Assembly: GCA_007570785.1 (NCBI GenBank)
Contig: ML664159.1
Location: 2,561,610 to 2,625,609 of the forward strand
Reading direction: 5' to 3'
DNA: 64,000 nucleotides
DNA from: Antilocapra americana
Lineage: Eukaryota > Chordata > Mammalia > Artiodactyla > Antilocapridae
Shown here: positions 11,139-23,179 of the stretch, in pieces
Position numbering within the stretch: the first letter of the stretch is position 1
Layout: every line of letters starts with the position of its first letter
Made by a program: the position numbers and the translations under genes
The notes under the pieces: model-generated
Databases searched by the model: none
What the model saw: the letters and a program-made list of their open reading frames with translations, nothing else
Told to the model about the DNA's origin: nothing

Positions 11139-11162
11139 CAAGGAGGGGGGAATCTGTACAGG
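11139..11162 (+). repeat. 24-bp direct repeat, copy 2
   Basis: Exact copy of 9125-9148. About 20 bp upstream, the 15-mer TTTCAAGGTGAAAAA (11107-11121) also recurs at 10142-10156. Confidence 0.8.
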
Positions 11163-11198
11163 TCTGGAAGACTGAGGCCTTTTTAGCCAGAGGTGGAA

Positions 11199-11408
11199 TG
11201 GTTCCCTGGTGGCTTAGTCAGTAAAGAATCTGGCTGCAAAGCAGGAGACCCAAGTTCCATCCCTGGGTCGGGAAGTTCCCCTGGAGAAGGGGATGGCAAC
11301 CATACCCACTCCAGTATTCTTGCCTGGAGAATTCCATGGACAGAGGAGCCTGGCAGGCTACAGTCCATGGGGTCACAAAGAGTCAGACAGGACTGAGCAA
11401 CTAAGCAA
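11199..11408 (+). mobile_element. Bov-tA SINE
   Basis: A full-length copy with an imperfect head (GGTTCCCTGGTGGCTTAGTC) and the GAGTCAGACAGGACTGAGC tail. It lies in the spacer between the two inverted-repeat arms. Confidence 0.92.
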
Positions 11409-11708
11409 CCCTCCTGAGAGGGTCCCAGCCTACTGCAGGAGCCTAGAGTGGGAGAGCCAACCTTCTCCAGTGAGAGTGCCTGGAGTCATTCCTGTCTAGG
11501 GATCCCTGGGTGGCTAGTCAAGACAGCAGGGCCACGTGTGGGAGGGTGCCCTTGTAGTCCTAACTCCAGGCCTGTGCCTCCTTCACTGCAGGCACCCAGG
11601 ACTGGCTGTCCCCCACGCCTGCATCCACCACATCGGCCACCCCTCTGCATTCCCCTGTAGCACATTCCAGCACTGGTGAGTGTTTGTTCACAAGCCTCTT
11701 TCCTCCCA

Positions 11709-11911
11709 CTCTTAGTTCTCGGAGAATTGTTGTTTGTCTCATCTGAAAAGCAACCAAGTCAGTATTTATTAACTGTTTTCAAGGCCTTGTGCTACCGACC
11801 TCAGAGGGAGCTTTTGCCCTTAAGCCACCAGACTTATGTGGGGAAAGAGGAGAGGCTGAGACAAGCACACAGATAGCCCCAACACAAAGGACCTGGCAAG
11901 AGCCATAAGAA
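11709..11911 (-). repeat. right arm of a near-identical inverted repeat
   Basis: Reverse complement of 10549-10754. The sequence diverges sharply at both ends of the match (outside GCCATAAGAA on the right and CTCTTAG on the left), so the boundaries are clear. Confidence 0.95.
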
Positions 11912-12136
11912 TTGTGTGAGTTGGAAAGGATCTTAAGGAGGGTGGTCACCTTCAAAAGACTTGACGGAGAAAGTATGGTATTAGAGGTGGGTCTGGAATG
12001 GGTAAGTAGGTCTTCTACAGGCAGAAAAGCATGAGGGAAATATCAATATTGGGGGAAGAACAGGAGCAAAAGCATGGTGGTAAGAAAAGGTGGTGTGTAT
12101 GTGTGTGAGTAAGTGAGTGAGGGAAAGAATGTGTGT

Positions 12137-12343
12137 TGTTTAGTGGCTCAGTTGTGTCCAACTCTTCTGCAACCCCATGGACTGTAGCTCGCCAAGCTCC
12201 TCTGTCCATGGGATTGTCCAGGCAAGAATACTGGAGTGGGTTGCCATTTCCAACTCCAGGGGATCTTCTCAACCCAGAGATAGAGCCCTTGTCTCCTGCA
12301 CTGGCAGGCAGATTTCTTTATTACTGAGCCATCAGGGAAGCCC
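12137..12343 (-). mobile_element. Bov-tA SINE
   Basis: A full-length antisense copy from GGCTCAGTTGTGTCCAACTC to GAGCCATCAGGGAAGCCC. It is followed by a short GT run. Confidence 0.93.
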
Positions 12344-12349
12344 GTGTGT

Positions 12350-13050
12350 GTGTGTATGTCTCTGGAGAAAAGCAATGCCATTTTGGCTGGATCTTGGTCT
12401 GAATAGGAGACCAGTTAGGCACAGATATAGGCTGGGGCCATTCAGAAGAGGCATTTACTTCAACTTGCTAAACTGAAGGTTTTTGAGAAAAAACCTGATG
12501 TGATCCAAGCAGTTGTTTGAGAGCAGTGAATTAGAGACCAGCCTGCAGACTGCAGAGGCAGACAGACCAAGCTGCCTATGTGGAGAGGATTGGAGAGTGG
12601 TGGCGCTCGGGAAGGGGGCACAGGGCCACCCCACAGTGGTACCCAGAGTCCAGGAAACTCTGGAGTTGGGCTGCAGAGGAGATTTCATAAGGTGTTATTT
12701 TAAAAACTCTAGTTAGTCTGAGATGAGGCCCTCTCCATTCTAGACCTGGTTGAGGTATGGAGAGGTCGGCATTTTCCATCTTGACATAAGAAACATAAAA
12801 TCAAGTTTCCTCCCCAAAGGAGCTGACTTACAACATTGCCAAATACGGCTTCCTATAGACATTCCACAGAGATCTGTAAAACAAACCAAAAAACCCAGCC
12901 AGATGCAGTCCAGAGTACCCTGTCTTCCTTGTGTCTGCAGAAGTTCTGAACAGCCCCGCTTGTAGATGATTTTGTGAGCATGCAACAACCTCCCTCCTCC
13001 CTCTACACCTTCCCACAGCTCCTGCCAGGTCTCCCTCTCTCATGGCTCCA
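12350..13050. other. intergenic, nothing recognised
   Basis: Several overlapping short frames on both strands have no domain. I see no repeat I can name and no RNA gene. Confidence 0.4.
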
Positions 13051-13575
13051 CCCTCCAGCTCCAAACCATTGTCTCTCACTTCTACCACTTCTACCACTGC
13101 TGCGACCTTCTAACCACCTCCATGCCCTCTTGTTCTCTCCCTGGACCTGCCCTTCAAGCCACAGACAGACTTCCAGAGCAGTCCTTTTCAGAGTGAAGCA
13201 ACACTATGTCGCTGTATTCTTTCAACCCTCCGAGGAAACTGCTCTGGCCTCCTTGCTGCTTGCACACCCACCAAACGTGTGCAGGACTCCAGTCTGGCCC
13301 ATGCTGTCTCCTCAGCCTGGAATGCTCTCCCTTGCTTTATGGTTTTGTCAGAATGCCGCCTTCTCAGAGCAGCCTCCTGGAGACGCCCTGTCACTCTCTT
13401 ATCTATTGACCCGCTTCATGGATCTTTGTACTGGTAATGATGTGAGTGTCTGTGCTGTCCATCTGCACCAGCAGGATGTGAGGCCCCTGAGGGTGGCTTT
13501 CTGTTTTGCCCATCTTAGTTGGTTCAGGGCCAGGATAAGGGCCAGGTTCTCAAATATTTGTTGAATGAATGAAAG
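13050..13575 (+). mobile_element. L2 LINE 3' region
   Basis: Shows the L2 tail in order: CAGCCTGGAATGCTCTCCC, a CAGCCTCCTGGAGACGCCC block, GTGAGGCCCCTGAGGGTGG and AAATATTTGTTGAATGAATG at the end. The 196-residue frame at 12974-13564 runs through it and is not a host gene. Confidence 0.85.
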
Positions 13576-13779
13576 TGGAGATCTCTCTAGAAAACACTTT
13601 CCTTTGGATTTGCTGCTGTTTCTCAGCTTTCATTTCCTTTGGTCCTTGAAGGTTTTGACTTAACTGAGCACCCTGGCCATGCCCCAGACCAGCATGGAGC
13701 TAAAGGTTTCTCCTCTTCTATCTCAGACCACTCTTGATAATTTCCCAGACTCCCTAAGTAAATACAACCCCAGATTCAC

Positions 13780-14340
13780 CCTTACCGCCCTTCCTTTCCT
13801 CCATCTTCATCTCTTATCTCTTTGCAGATGATGCCTTACTGTTTACTTTCAGCCTAGATCTCTATACATTCCAGTCCTTCCATTGCCTACTAGACATGAT
13901 GGTGCCTCATACTTCATTTAAAATTTTTCTTCCTCCTCCTCCTCACTCTTTTATGCAATGTGTGTTACTAGCACTACTATTTCCTGGCTCCCAGTTTAGT
14001 TAATCTTAGAGTCCTTTTTGCATTCCTCCTTCAGACCCTCTTTCCTATGAGTCATCAATTCTATTGAATCTTCCTTTGAGATGCCTCTTATGTCTCTTCA
14101 GCTATTTCCATTCACGTAGCACCCACCCTCGTATGGTCTTTGCCCTCCTGACTAGAACCAGTTTGACCTCTTTCGTGGCTCCTTTCTGGCTCATAGGCCC
14201 CTGTCTAAGGCCTCCTCCTTTGGTATCTGTGCTTCAAGAAGTCACTCCAGGCTCTGAGCCATCAGCCTCACCTCACTGCATTTCCAGTCCAACTGTAGCT
14301 TCCTGCACTGTCCAAGGCTCCTAACTCTGCTCTTAAATGA
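13780..14340 (+). mobile_element. L2 LINE fossil
   Basis: A diverged L2 ORF2/3' segment (a TTCAGACCCTCTTTCC block, then TTCCTGCACTGTCCAAGGCTCC). It lies just downstream of another L2 tail in the same orientation. Confidence 0.55.
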
Positions 14341-14577
14341 AAACCTAGAAGCCATGTAGGCCAGGCCCACTCTTTTCACTGCCTAGACCCGGCTCCTAGC
14401 ACCTCAGTCCAGTCAGAGGCCTCAGTTCACATCTCCCCAGGCAATGAGGTTTGAAGTCACCTTTTCACCAGCACCCCCACCCCCCCAGTGTCCTCCCCTC
14501 ATTCCCAGCTTCAAATAAAAGAATAATTTTTGAAAGAGTTGCTTTAAGCCTTGGCTGCCCTGCTAAGAAATTAATAG

Positions 14578-14779
14578 CTCTCATGTCTGACTCTTAGCCA
14601 CTCCATGGTCTGTGGCCTGCCAGGCTCCTCTGTCCATGGAATTCTCCAGGCAAGAATACTGGAGTGGGTTGCCATTTCCTTCTCCAGGGGATATTCATGA
14701 CCCAAGGATCAAACCCAAGTTTCTTGCTTTTCCTGCATTGGCAAGTGGATTCTTTACCACTGTGCCTCCTGGGAAGCTC
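14578..14779 (-). mobile_element. Bov-tA SINE
   Basis: An antisense copy from TCTGACTCTTAGCCACTCC to CCTCCTGGGAAGCTC. The tail region is slightly truncated. Confidence 0.92.
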
Positions 14780-14789
14780 ATTTCCTATA

Positions 14790-15530
14790 TAATGAAGACC
14801 AAATACCTCATCTTGGAACTCAAATTCGACTACAATCTACCTTTTTAGCCATAAAATTCTTAAAATAGGCCCCAAATACTTAGAGTAGCTGGGGAGGTAA
14901 TGGAGATGAGTAACACGCACTGCAGTAGGGAGTGGTGGAGACTGGGAACTGGAGAGTATGTGTGTGCTGTTTAAAGGGGAGAGGGAACCAGCTGCTGCCA
15001 TGAGGAAATATGGGGCCTGCTGGTGCCCAATGTTCTGATGATTCAACAGAAGTTGGAAATCTGAATTTTGAAGCAAAGTTTCCTGAGCTTTTAAATTTGG
15101 CTTAAAAAAATTTTTTTTGGTACAGTGCAAACCATACCTGCTGGCTCAATCCAGCTGCAGAGACACCATTAGAATTCTGCCCTCTGTACCAACAAACCAG
15201 CCAAAAGCTCTGAGCCTACACCTGTGAAAATAGTAATACTAGCAATAAGCAAGTGTTAGAACAGTGTTAAAGATCTATTAGTTCCCAACTGAGACCTCCT
15301 CCTTGGTGTAATCAGAAGGAAAGAGAATTCAAGTGGTAATAACTTTCTCACTGTGCAAGTCAATGGCATTTGCTGCCATGCCCGTGTACAACCTAAAGCC
15401 ATCCCACCAGTAGCAAAAACCCAGTTTGTAAAAGCACAGACACACTGCGTCCCTTCTGGAGTAACGTACACATGCAATGCTTGTTGTAGTAAATAAGTGC
15501 CATTTTCAGAGGCTTGAAACAACACTTTTT
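14790..15530. other. intergenic, nothing recognised
   Basis: No gene and no repeat I can name. The frames at 14837-15130 and 15256-15603 minus are unsupported. Confidence 0.35.
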
Positions 15531-15540
15531 TTTTTAAACT

Positions 15541-15796
15541 TGACAATACCAAAAGCTTGTTCTTTATTTTATTTATTTTTTTTATTATTATTGTTTTTGC
15601 CATACATTGTCATGATATCACCATGGGTTTACATATGCTTCCCCTCCGGGTCCCCCCTCCCTCCTCCCTCCCCCCCGGGAAATCTCGCTGCACCAGTCCC
15701 GAGCATCAATCCTGGGCTGGCGATTGATTAGACACATGACAATTAACATGCTTCAATGCCCTTCTCCCATATCATCCCACCCTTACCCTCATTTAT
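15541..15796 (-). mobile_element. ruminant L1 3' end
   Basis: Antisense of the ruminant L1 tail: a T-rich left edge (poly-A of the element), then the CACCATGGGTTTACATATGC and TCCCTCCTCCCTCC blocks, then CCTGGGCTGGCGATTGATTAG. Confidence 0.75.
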
Positions 15797-15798
15797 TT

Positions 15799-15946
15799 TG
15801 TTTGGCTGCACCAGGTCTTAGCTGCGGTACGTGGAATCTTTAGCGGCAAGTGAGATCTAGTTCCCAGACCAGAGATGGAACCCTGACCCGTACTTTAGGA
15901 GCGTGGAGTCTTAGCCACTGGACCCAGGGAAGTCCTGAGACAACTT
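15799..15946 (-). mobile_element. CHR-type tRNA-Glu SINE
   Basis: Reads TTTGGCTGCACCAGGTCTTAG at the left and GTCTTAGCCACTGGACCCAGGGAAGTCC at the right, the antisense of the cetartiodactyl CHR SINE head. It abuts the L1 tail. Confidence 0.85.
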
Positions 15947-15949
15947 TCT

Positions 15950-16729
15950 TTAAAGAGTCCAGTGTTCCAAACGTTTGTTTATCAGGGTCTTTTTTTTTTC
16001 CACCCAAGGCAGAGCACACTTTCCCCGGAAACGGAGATATAAATAGGACCACAGAAGCAACACTGCAGATGGATTACTTTACATTTGCAATGAAAAAGAG
16101 TAGCCAAGAAGGCTGTTGCAAATGTATGGTGTGACGTATCAACCCCACAAACTTCCTTTGCCCCTAGTGGCTCCTGGTCTGAAATAAACCTCTGGGAGTC
16201 AGGCCTTGGCGGGGAGCCAGGACAGACAGAAAGGTGGGGTGTGGTGGTGGAGGAGAGTGTTTGACAGGACATAGGGTTTGAGAAGACCCTGAAGGGAAGG
16301 TGTTGGCCTTCTAGCCATACTCCCTGAACTTGTCCCAGGAATGGCCCTTCTTTGAAGTTGGGGGCCTTGGAGTTTGGCTGGAAATAAGGAAGGGGAAAGC
16401 AGGAGTTTGGGGAGCATCCGTCCAGCTGTCCTGGGGCCAGAGAGCATCATGGGAAAGTATAGTTTTCCTTCCTGAACTAGTGCAGTGAGATTGGGAGGGT
16501 GAGCAGGGAACCACATCCGGAAACCTCTTCAGCCCAGGTTGGAGGTCCGTCTCAGCTCCCCACTCCTTTCTCTGAGCCCTGCCTTTCCCTGGGAGCTTGC
16601 TGGAGACATTTCTTTTACCTCGTATATCATGCTTTCTCCACAAGTTTAGTAAATGGAGCTGACAGTACCCTAGGAGACTCCTAGAATCTCCTTAATCTCC
16701 AGGGAGATGCCTCCTGAATGAAAGGATCT

Positions 16730-16730
<1 letters not shown>
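15950..16730. other. intergenic, nothing recognised
   Basis: Only unsupported open frames on both strands. I see no named repeat before the AC microsatellite. Confidence 0.35.
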
Positions 16731-16731
<1 letters not shown>

Positions 16732-16779
<48 letters not shown>

Positions 16780-16789
16780 NNNNNNNNNN

Positions 16790-16836
<47 letters not shown>
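16732..16836 (+). repeat. (AC)n microsatellite interrupted by an assembly gap
   Basis: A pure AC dinucleotide run on both sides of ten Ns at 16780-16789. The true length is unknown. The open frame through the minus strand (poly Val-Cys) is an artefact of the repeat. Confidence 0.98.
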
Positions 16837-16839
<3 letters not shown>

Positions 16840-16982
16840 TATTTATACACATGCCTTCCTGTTCTCTCAAGCCCCAGAATAGTTCCTGCTCTGGGCTCCC
16901 ACACTCAACAGCCTCATTATCTTCTCAGAAATTTTTTTCTCCTTCCTCATACCATTGCCTCTGCTTCCACCCCCTACTCCAA

Positions 16983-17009
16983 ACACACACACACACACAC
17001 ACACACACA
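16983..17009 (+). repeat. (AC)n microsatellite
   Basis: A pure AC run of about 13 units, 150 bp downstream of the gapped AC array. Confidence 0.95.
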
Positions 17010-17239
17010 AATACATACACTTCCCAATGTCATCTGTGAGGGCTAAGAAAGCTACTGAGGAGAAAGAAGTCGTTAGAGCTGCACCCACCTGGCAACTTTA
17101 TCTCTGCCTTACTGTGGGATACTAAGAAAGCTGTTCCCAGAAGTATGGAGGGCACAGGGTTCTTTTCCCTTCCCCTGTTCACTCCATTCAATTTCATTCC
17201 CATGGATGAGTGAGCCCATAACTCATTTCAAGTGTTTTC

Positions 17240-17356
17240 TCTCTGTTTTGGACCGCGTGGCACATGGGATCCCAGTTCTCCGACCAGGGATGGAACCCAC
17301 ACCTCCTGCATTGGAAGCAGAGTGTCCTAACCACTGGACTGCCAGGGAAGTCCCCT
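17240..17356 (-). mobile_element. CHR-type SINE, short copy
   Basis: Antisense head of a CHR SINE: CGACCAGGGATGGAACCCAC, then CTAACCACTGGACTGCCAGG and GAAGTCCC. The tail is missing. Confidence 0.82.
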
Positions 17357-17359
17357 CAA

Positions 17360-18440
17360 GTCTTCTTTTCAAACCTAACTTTCTCAGTCAAGACTGCCAC
17401 AGACACTTAACACCTCTGCCTCCTTCTCTCCCCTCCCACCTCCCCCACAGTCGTCATCCCCCTGCCCTCCTCCCTCCGTGCTCCCATCCCCCTAGTTTGG
17501 GAGACTGTCTTGCTTTTCTATTTCTGCCATTGATGAGATGCAGTTCTAAGGATGAAACACCACAGGTTGCTCAAAATGTCAGCTAAATCTGTTTGTAAAC
17601 AGTATTTTAGTTACATTTCCAAGTAATACACTGAATATTTTTCTTCAATATCCGAACACCTTTTCAGGTGAAGCATTTTGAAATGTAATGTAGTAGTCCC
17701 AACTGTCATTCTGAAAAGTGCAATGAAACACTACAGGCATATCCAGAAGTCTGGAAACGCAGATAAAAGTCTATCTTTTCTCATGTTAACAATTAAATCC
17801 ACTATTTTAAAAGAGAGCGACTCTTCACTTGAAATGTAGTTGAAAGCAAAAACACACTGAACATTGTGTAAAATGTAAATATTGTGCTTTAAAAGGTAAG
17901 TTTCTCCCATACTTCCTGATTTTACAAACACTCTGTGTCATACCCTATAATTTAAAGACCTTAACAAGTAAACACTATAATGGGTGTGTGTTCTCTTACA
18001 ATCTTCTGAGCTAATTGGATTAATAGAGCTATTAATCAACATACAAACCTTCTCATGAGGATGACCAATTCAAATGCAGAGTAAGCTTATAGTGTATTTA
18101 TCAGAACCAGCCAGAAATGAGGATGATTTTGAGTTTTGCATTTTAATGAAATCCTGGAGCCTCCAATGAGAAGCAGAATAGAAAAGGTTCATAGTGTCCT
18201 GTTTCTCCTTTTCTCTAAAAATAGATTTCTTATTACATAAATATTCTCTCTGTATGACACAATAAATCTAAATAAGTATGAGAGAACTTTTGCTCAGAAT
18301 CCAGTCACCTCAGCACAGCTGACTTTTCATTTGAACCTGCTCCCATTCAGCCCTTGTGAAAAACTGCCATGAGTTCATTCTCCCATTTTCAGTTCATACT
18401 GTCTCAGAAGTGTGTTCCATGTTCTGTGTAGTCTTTCTAA
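17360..18440. other. intergenic, nothing recognised
   Basis: An AT-rich stretch with no gene and no clearly named repeat. The pyrimidine-rich part near 17400-17500 may be an L2 remnant. Confidence 0.35.
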
Positions 18441-19200
18441 TTTAAAGTTTAATTATGGTACTATATTTTATATTATTCCCTTGCTGTTGAGCATCTATTT
18501 TGCAATCTTTTTTATAATAATTAATGTAGCAGCTAATCGTTATTGATTTGGGTTTTTTCCTTATGGGTTGTTTCTTCAGAATACATTCCAAGAAATAGGA
18601 TAAAAGGTCAAATGACTGAATGTGAATAGGTTTTGATTTTACCCTCTGACCAAGGGGCTCTGAGAGCCCCTGCTCATGGCCTCCCACCTTTTCCATCAGA
18701 GATGGATAGTTCTCCATCAGAGCTTTATCAAGTGATTGCTGTCCTGCTACTAGAATGCTGGGACAAGGTCACAGTCCATTTCAGGAAAATGTAGGTTTAA
18801 ATATTATGAACTTTAACCCATATGAACTTGTTATATCCTGTTACTACATGATTCTCAACAAGGAGCATCACTAGCACTGAAGGGAAAAAGAAAACAAAAT
18901 AATCCGATGACCAAGTAGTGACATTTTAAAGAGTTGTCTGCCCCTTTAATAAGTGTAAAACTGTTCTCACTGTTGTTTTAATTTGCATTTCTTTTACATT
19001 AGTGAAATTGAATATTTTTCATTATATTTATCAGTTATTAATATTTTCTTTTGAATGTCATATTTATTTCTTTCCCCAACTCATTTACCATAATAAGACC
19101 TGATATTTTTGTATGAGCATCCTCTAGAATATAGGTTTTAAACCTTTTTAATATATGCCAACAATATTTTCCAGTTTATTTTTTCTCTTTAATGTAATTC
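18440..19200 (-). mobile_element. old L1 (L1M-type) 3' region
   Basis: The antisense L1 landmarks TCACTGTTGTTTTAATTTGC and AAATTGAATATTTTTCATTA are present, along with AATAGGATAAAAGGTCAAATG. Internal stretches are too decayed to align by eye. Confidence 0.6.
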
Positions 19201-19800
19201 TAAAGTTGTGCTATTGAACTATGTCCACCTCCAATTCTCATAAAAGTGCTACAGAAAGAGTTGGAGATATTTTTTTGGCTCAAAGGGCAGGTGCAAATCA
19301 CTAACATACATGCTTTGAGAGACAATAATACAAAAGTGTCAAATGCTGGAATTTTTACAATATGGCAGGTATAAATAATGGAAATATCTTTGGTGAATTC
19401 TGAGTTTATGCAGTAACTCATTTTGGGGGAGGAGTGTACCACATAAACAGAATACCCGATTAAAATAGATTGAGATTTCAAGGAACCTCAGTGCAGGTAA
19501 TAGGATCAGGGCCTTTAGAATATGGAGAGGCAGGAGCTGGGCTTTCTAGGGTTGGTGAGATAGGGGTATGTAGAATGGTATGGACAGCAAATGAAAGGTG
19601 GACTGGGAAGAACTGAAGTGAGAGGAGTTTTTTCCATCTCTGGCCTTCCCCATTCTCTCCCCCTTACCCCATTTTGATCCCTAGATTGGAATTCCATAGG
19701 AAGTTGTTGGCAATTATTTTTGGCATCTCCCTTCTTCGTCTGTTTGCTACATTCCTTCCCATACTCCTCCTACTCCTTCCCTCCTTTTCTCTATGGCAGG
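19200..19800. other. intergenic, nothing recognised
   Basis: No gene or named repeat is visible. Confidence 0.35.
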
Positions 19801-19998
19801 ATAGCACTATTACATTGGAATCAAACAATCTGGGTCCAGGCCCTGCCCCTTGATTCTTGTTTGACATTTGCCAGTTTACTCTCTGAGCCTCAGTTTCCTC
19901 ATCTGTAAAGTGGAGATAATAATAGTACCTATTTCTGGAAGGCTGTTATGAAAGTTAAAGAAGGTGCTTAAATGCATAACATAGTTATGGTGGGCTAT
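19800..19998 (+). mobile_element. MIR SINE fossil
   Basis: Contains the MIR core and tail: CTGAGCCTCAGTTTCCTCATC, TGTAAAGTGGAGATAATAAT and AGTACCTATTTCTGG. Confidence 0.85.
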
Positions 19999-20004
19999 TT
20001 TATT

Positions 20005-20380
20005 GTTCATAAACATTAAGTGCTCCTTCCTGGAGGAGGATAAGATTTCTCAATTCTAGTGATAATAGCCTTGGCCATGAGGGTCAATTTAGCCAATAAA
20101 ATATGAATGAAAGTGAGTTATGACATTTTGAGACAGAAAGTTAAGAGCCAAACAGTACACTGTTTGCCATGTTCCCTTTTCCCTCTGCCATAACAACCAA
20201 CAGTGTTCTAGACAGCAACTATTCCAAAACTTTGTCTCAAAGTAAAGAAAATGTAGAATAGCCACAACCCAACATGCAGTGGACATGTAGCATGAGTAAG
20301 AAAGAAAACTACATTGTAAGCTATAAGCCACTGAGCTTTGGGGGGTTGCCTGTTGTTAGAACATAATCTAGCCTGTATTC
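20005..20380 (+). mobile_element. ancient interspersed repeat, family uncertain
   Basis: Ends with TAAGCCACTGAGCTTTGGGG and AACATAATCTAGCCTGTATT, the closing blocks of an old mammalian repeat like that at 7150-7565. I do not assign a subfamily. Confidence 0.4.
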
Positions 20381-21423
20381 ACTGATGGACACATTATCCA
20401 GCTTAATTTAAGAGCTTATATAATGACTGGGAAGCTGTAAGCCAATTCCAGTGCTCACATAGTCCTGGAAGACATTTGAGTTCTGTACAGCTAAAATGTT
20501 CTTGATGTCACCTAGTAACAGAACTTCAAAATACATGAAGTGAAAATTAACAGAAATGCAAGGAAAAGTAGACAAATCCACAATTATGGTCAGATTTCAA
20601 TACTACTATCTCAATTATCTATTGAACAAGTAGACAGAAAAGGATATAGACTATTTGAACAACAACCAACTTGGTCTAATTGACATTTATAGACTATTCC
20701 ACCCAACAGTAGCAGAATACACATCCTTTTCAAGTGCACACAGAATAATCATCAAGAAAGACCATATTCAAGGCCATTTAATAAGTCTCAGTTCAAATTA
20801 TTTAGAAGATATTCTCTGACTACATGACAAATTAATTAGAAATCAGTAACATGTCTGGAAAATCCCTAAATATTTGGAAATTACACTACACATGTCTAAA
20901 CCTATGCATCAAAGAAGAAACGAGAAAATTAGAGAACATCTTGAACGGAATGAAAATGAAAGCACAACATATCAAAATTTGTGGGACATAGCAAAAGCAG
21001 TGCTTAGGGGGAGATCTCTACCTTTAAAGACTTCTATTAGAAAAGTAGGTATAAAATCAATAAAAGTTTCAACTTAAGCTACAAAAAAGAAAACTTTAAC
21101 CTAAGTAAGCAGAAGGAAAGACAATAAGAATAAGATAAAAAAATTAATAGAATAATTAAACCCAAAGCTAGTTTTTTGTAAAGATTAATAAAACCAATAG
21201 GGAAGAAAGAAGAATGTTAGAAACCTAAGAGGGGACATTATTATATATTATATAAATATCATAAAGTAATATGAACACCTTTGTTAATTTGGCAAGTTAT
21301 ATGAAATGAAAAAAATCCCTTAAAAGACTCAGTCAACATTGATTCAGAAGAAATGGGAAAACTGCTTAGCTTCATTAAAGAAATTGAATTCCTACTATGT
21401 ATTTAAAATATTAAAATTAGGCC

Positions 21424-21540
21424 TGGGAATTCCCTGGTGGTCCAGTGGTAAGGACTCTGCTTTCACTGCTGCTGCCCAGTTTTAATCCCTGGTAGAGTAA
21501 CTAAAATCCCACAAGCTGCCTCACTCGACCAATAAATAAA
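21424..21540 (+). mobile_element. CHR-type SINE nested in L1
   Basis: Begins GGGAATTCCCTGGTGGTCCAG, continues AGTGGTAAGGACTCTGC and closes with an AATAAATAAAA tail. L1 ORF2-like sequence resumes on the other side. Confidence 0.85.
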
Positions 21541-21911
21541 AGTTAGACCCAAATCTGGGCCTAACTCTAGATGCAAATAACTTTACTGGTAAATTTCACC
21601 AAACATTTAGAGAAAAATAGTATCAATTCTATCTAAGCTGCCTCACAAAACAGAGGAGGAGAGCAAATTTCACGACTCATTTTAAGAAGCCAGCATTACT
21701 GACATAAAACTTGCTAAAAATATTCTAAGAGCACTGACCGGTATCCCTCATGAATGTATATGTAAGGATCCTTAGCAAAATATTAGCATATTGAATCCAG
21801 CAAGATTAAAAAGAGACCCTGTCATGATCCAGTAAGGTTTATCTCAGGAAAATAAGATTGACTTGAAATTCAAAAATTGATCAATATTTATTATTAATAT
21901 GGTGATTGTTA

Positions 21912-22122
21912 AATTGGGCTTCCTTGGTAGCTCAGAAGGTAAAGAATCCGCCTGCAATGCAGGAGAACCCAGGTCTGATCCCTAAGGAAGATACCCTGGA
22001 AAAGGGAATGGCAACCCACTCCAGTATTATTGCCTGGAGAATTCCATGGACAGAGGAGCCTGGTAGGCTACAGTCCATGGGGTCACAAAAAGTTGGACAT
22101 GACTGAGCAGGTAACACTTTCA
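21912..22122 (+). mobile_element. Bov-tA SINE nested in L1
   Basis: A full-length copy from GGGCTTCCTTGGTAGCTCAG to TTGGACATGACTGAGCAGG. It interrupts the L1 at 20480-23610. Confidence 0.93.
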
Positions 22123-23179
22123 CTTTATCATATTAATAAATAAAGGATAATGTAATATCATCTTAATAGATACTGAAAATCATTTGATAAATGTTTCATT
22201 TATGACAATCTCTCAGCAAATCAGGAGTAGAAAGGAACTTCTTACACCTGAGCTAAAAAAAATCTACAAAAGTCTGCAACTAACACCATACTTAATTATA
22301 AAAGATTGGATGAGAAAATGTGGGGAGAAAGTCTTCTGAAGCTTTCTTCAGAAGGTAGGCAAAGATTTCTTAAAACCAAGATAAGGGGGAAAAAATTGAA
22401 CCCATCGAAATGAAAAACCTCTGCTCATAAACAAAAGCAAACAAGCCACAAACTGGAAAAAATATTTGCAAAATACACATTAGACCAAAGACTAGTACCC
22501 AGAATATATGAAGTATTTGTATGGCTCAGTAGTATGAAGATAAAACAATCCAACGAAACAATGGGCAAATGATTTGAACTTTACAAAAGAAGATATATGA
22601 ATGGCCAGTAAACCCATGAAAAGATGGTTCATATCCTTAGTCTTCAGGGAAGTGCAAAGTAAAACCACAATGAGTCACCACAACTTATTCATTTAAAAGG
22701 CTAAAATTAAAAAGACCAAAAATACCAACTGTTGGCAAGGATATTGAGCACCTAGAGCTGTCATACATTGCTGGTGGATGGAAACAGAAAATGCTACAAC
22801 AGCTCTGAAAAATAATTGGGCAGATTCTTAAAAAAGTTAAGTATACACTTACCATACAGTCTACCTATATCATTCATAAGTATTTACACAAGACAAATGA
22901 AAGGGTATATATATCTACATATGAATGTTTTTAGCAAATTTATTCACAGTGTTACAGCTGCAAATAAACCAAATGTCTATCAACGGATGAAATGATAAAT
23001 TATGAAATATCTATACAGTGGAATGTTACTCAGTTATTGAAAGAAATTAGTAATGCATGCAACAGTATCAATGATCTCAAATAGTATGCTGAGCAAAAGC
23101 AACTAGACATAAAAGAGTAAGTACAAGCTGTATGATCCTATTTATATGAAAGTAGAGGAAGAAGAAATCTAGTTACACT

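Noticed and set aside
12974..13564. 196-residue open frame on the plus strand as a gene
   Set aside because: It runs through an L2 3' region (typical L2 tail text), has no domain, and open frames also exist on the other strand.
16670..16870. Cys-Val repeat protein on the minus strand
   Set aside because: It is a translation of the AC microsatellite across an N gap.
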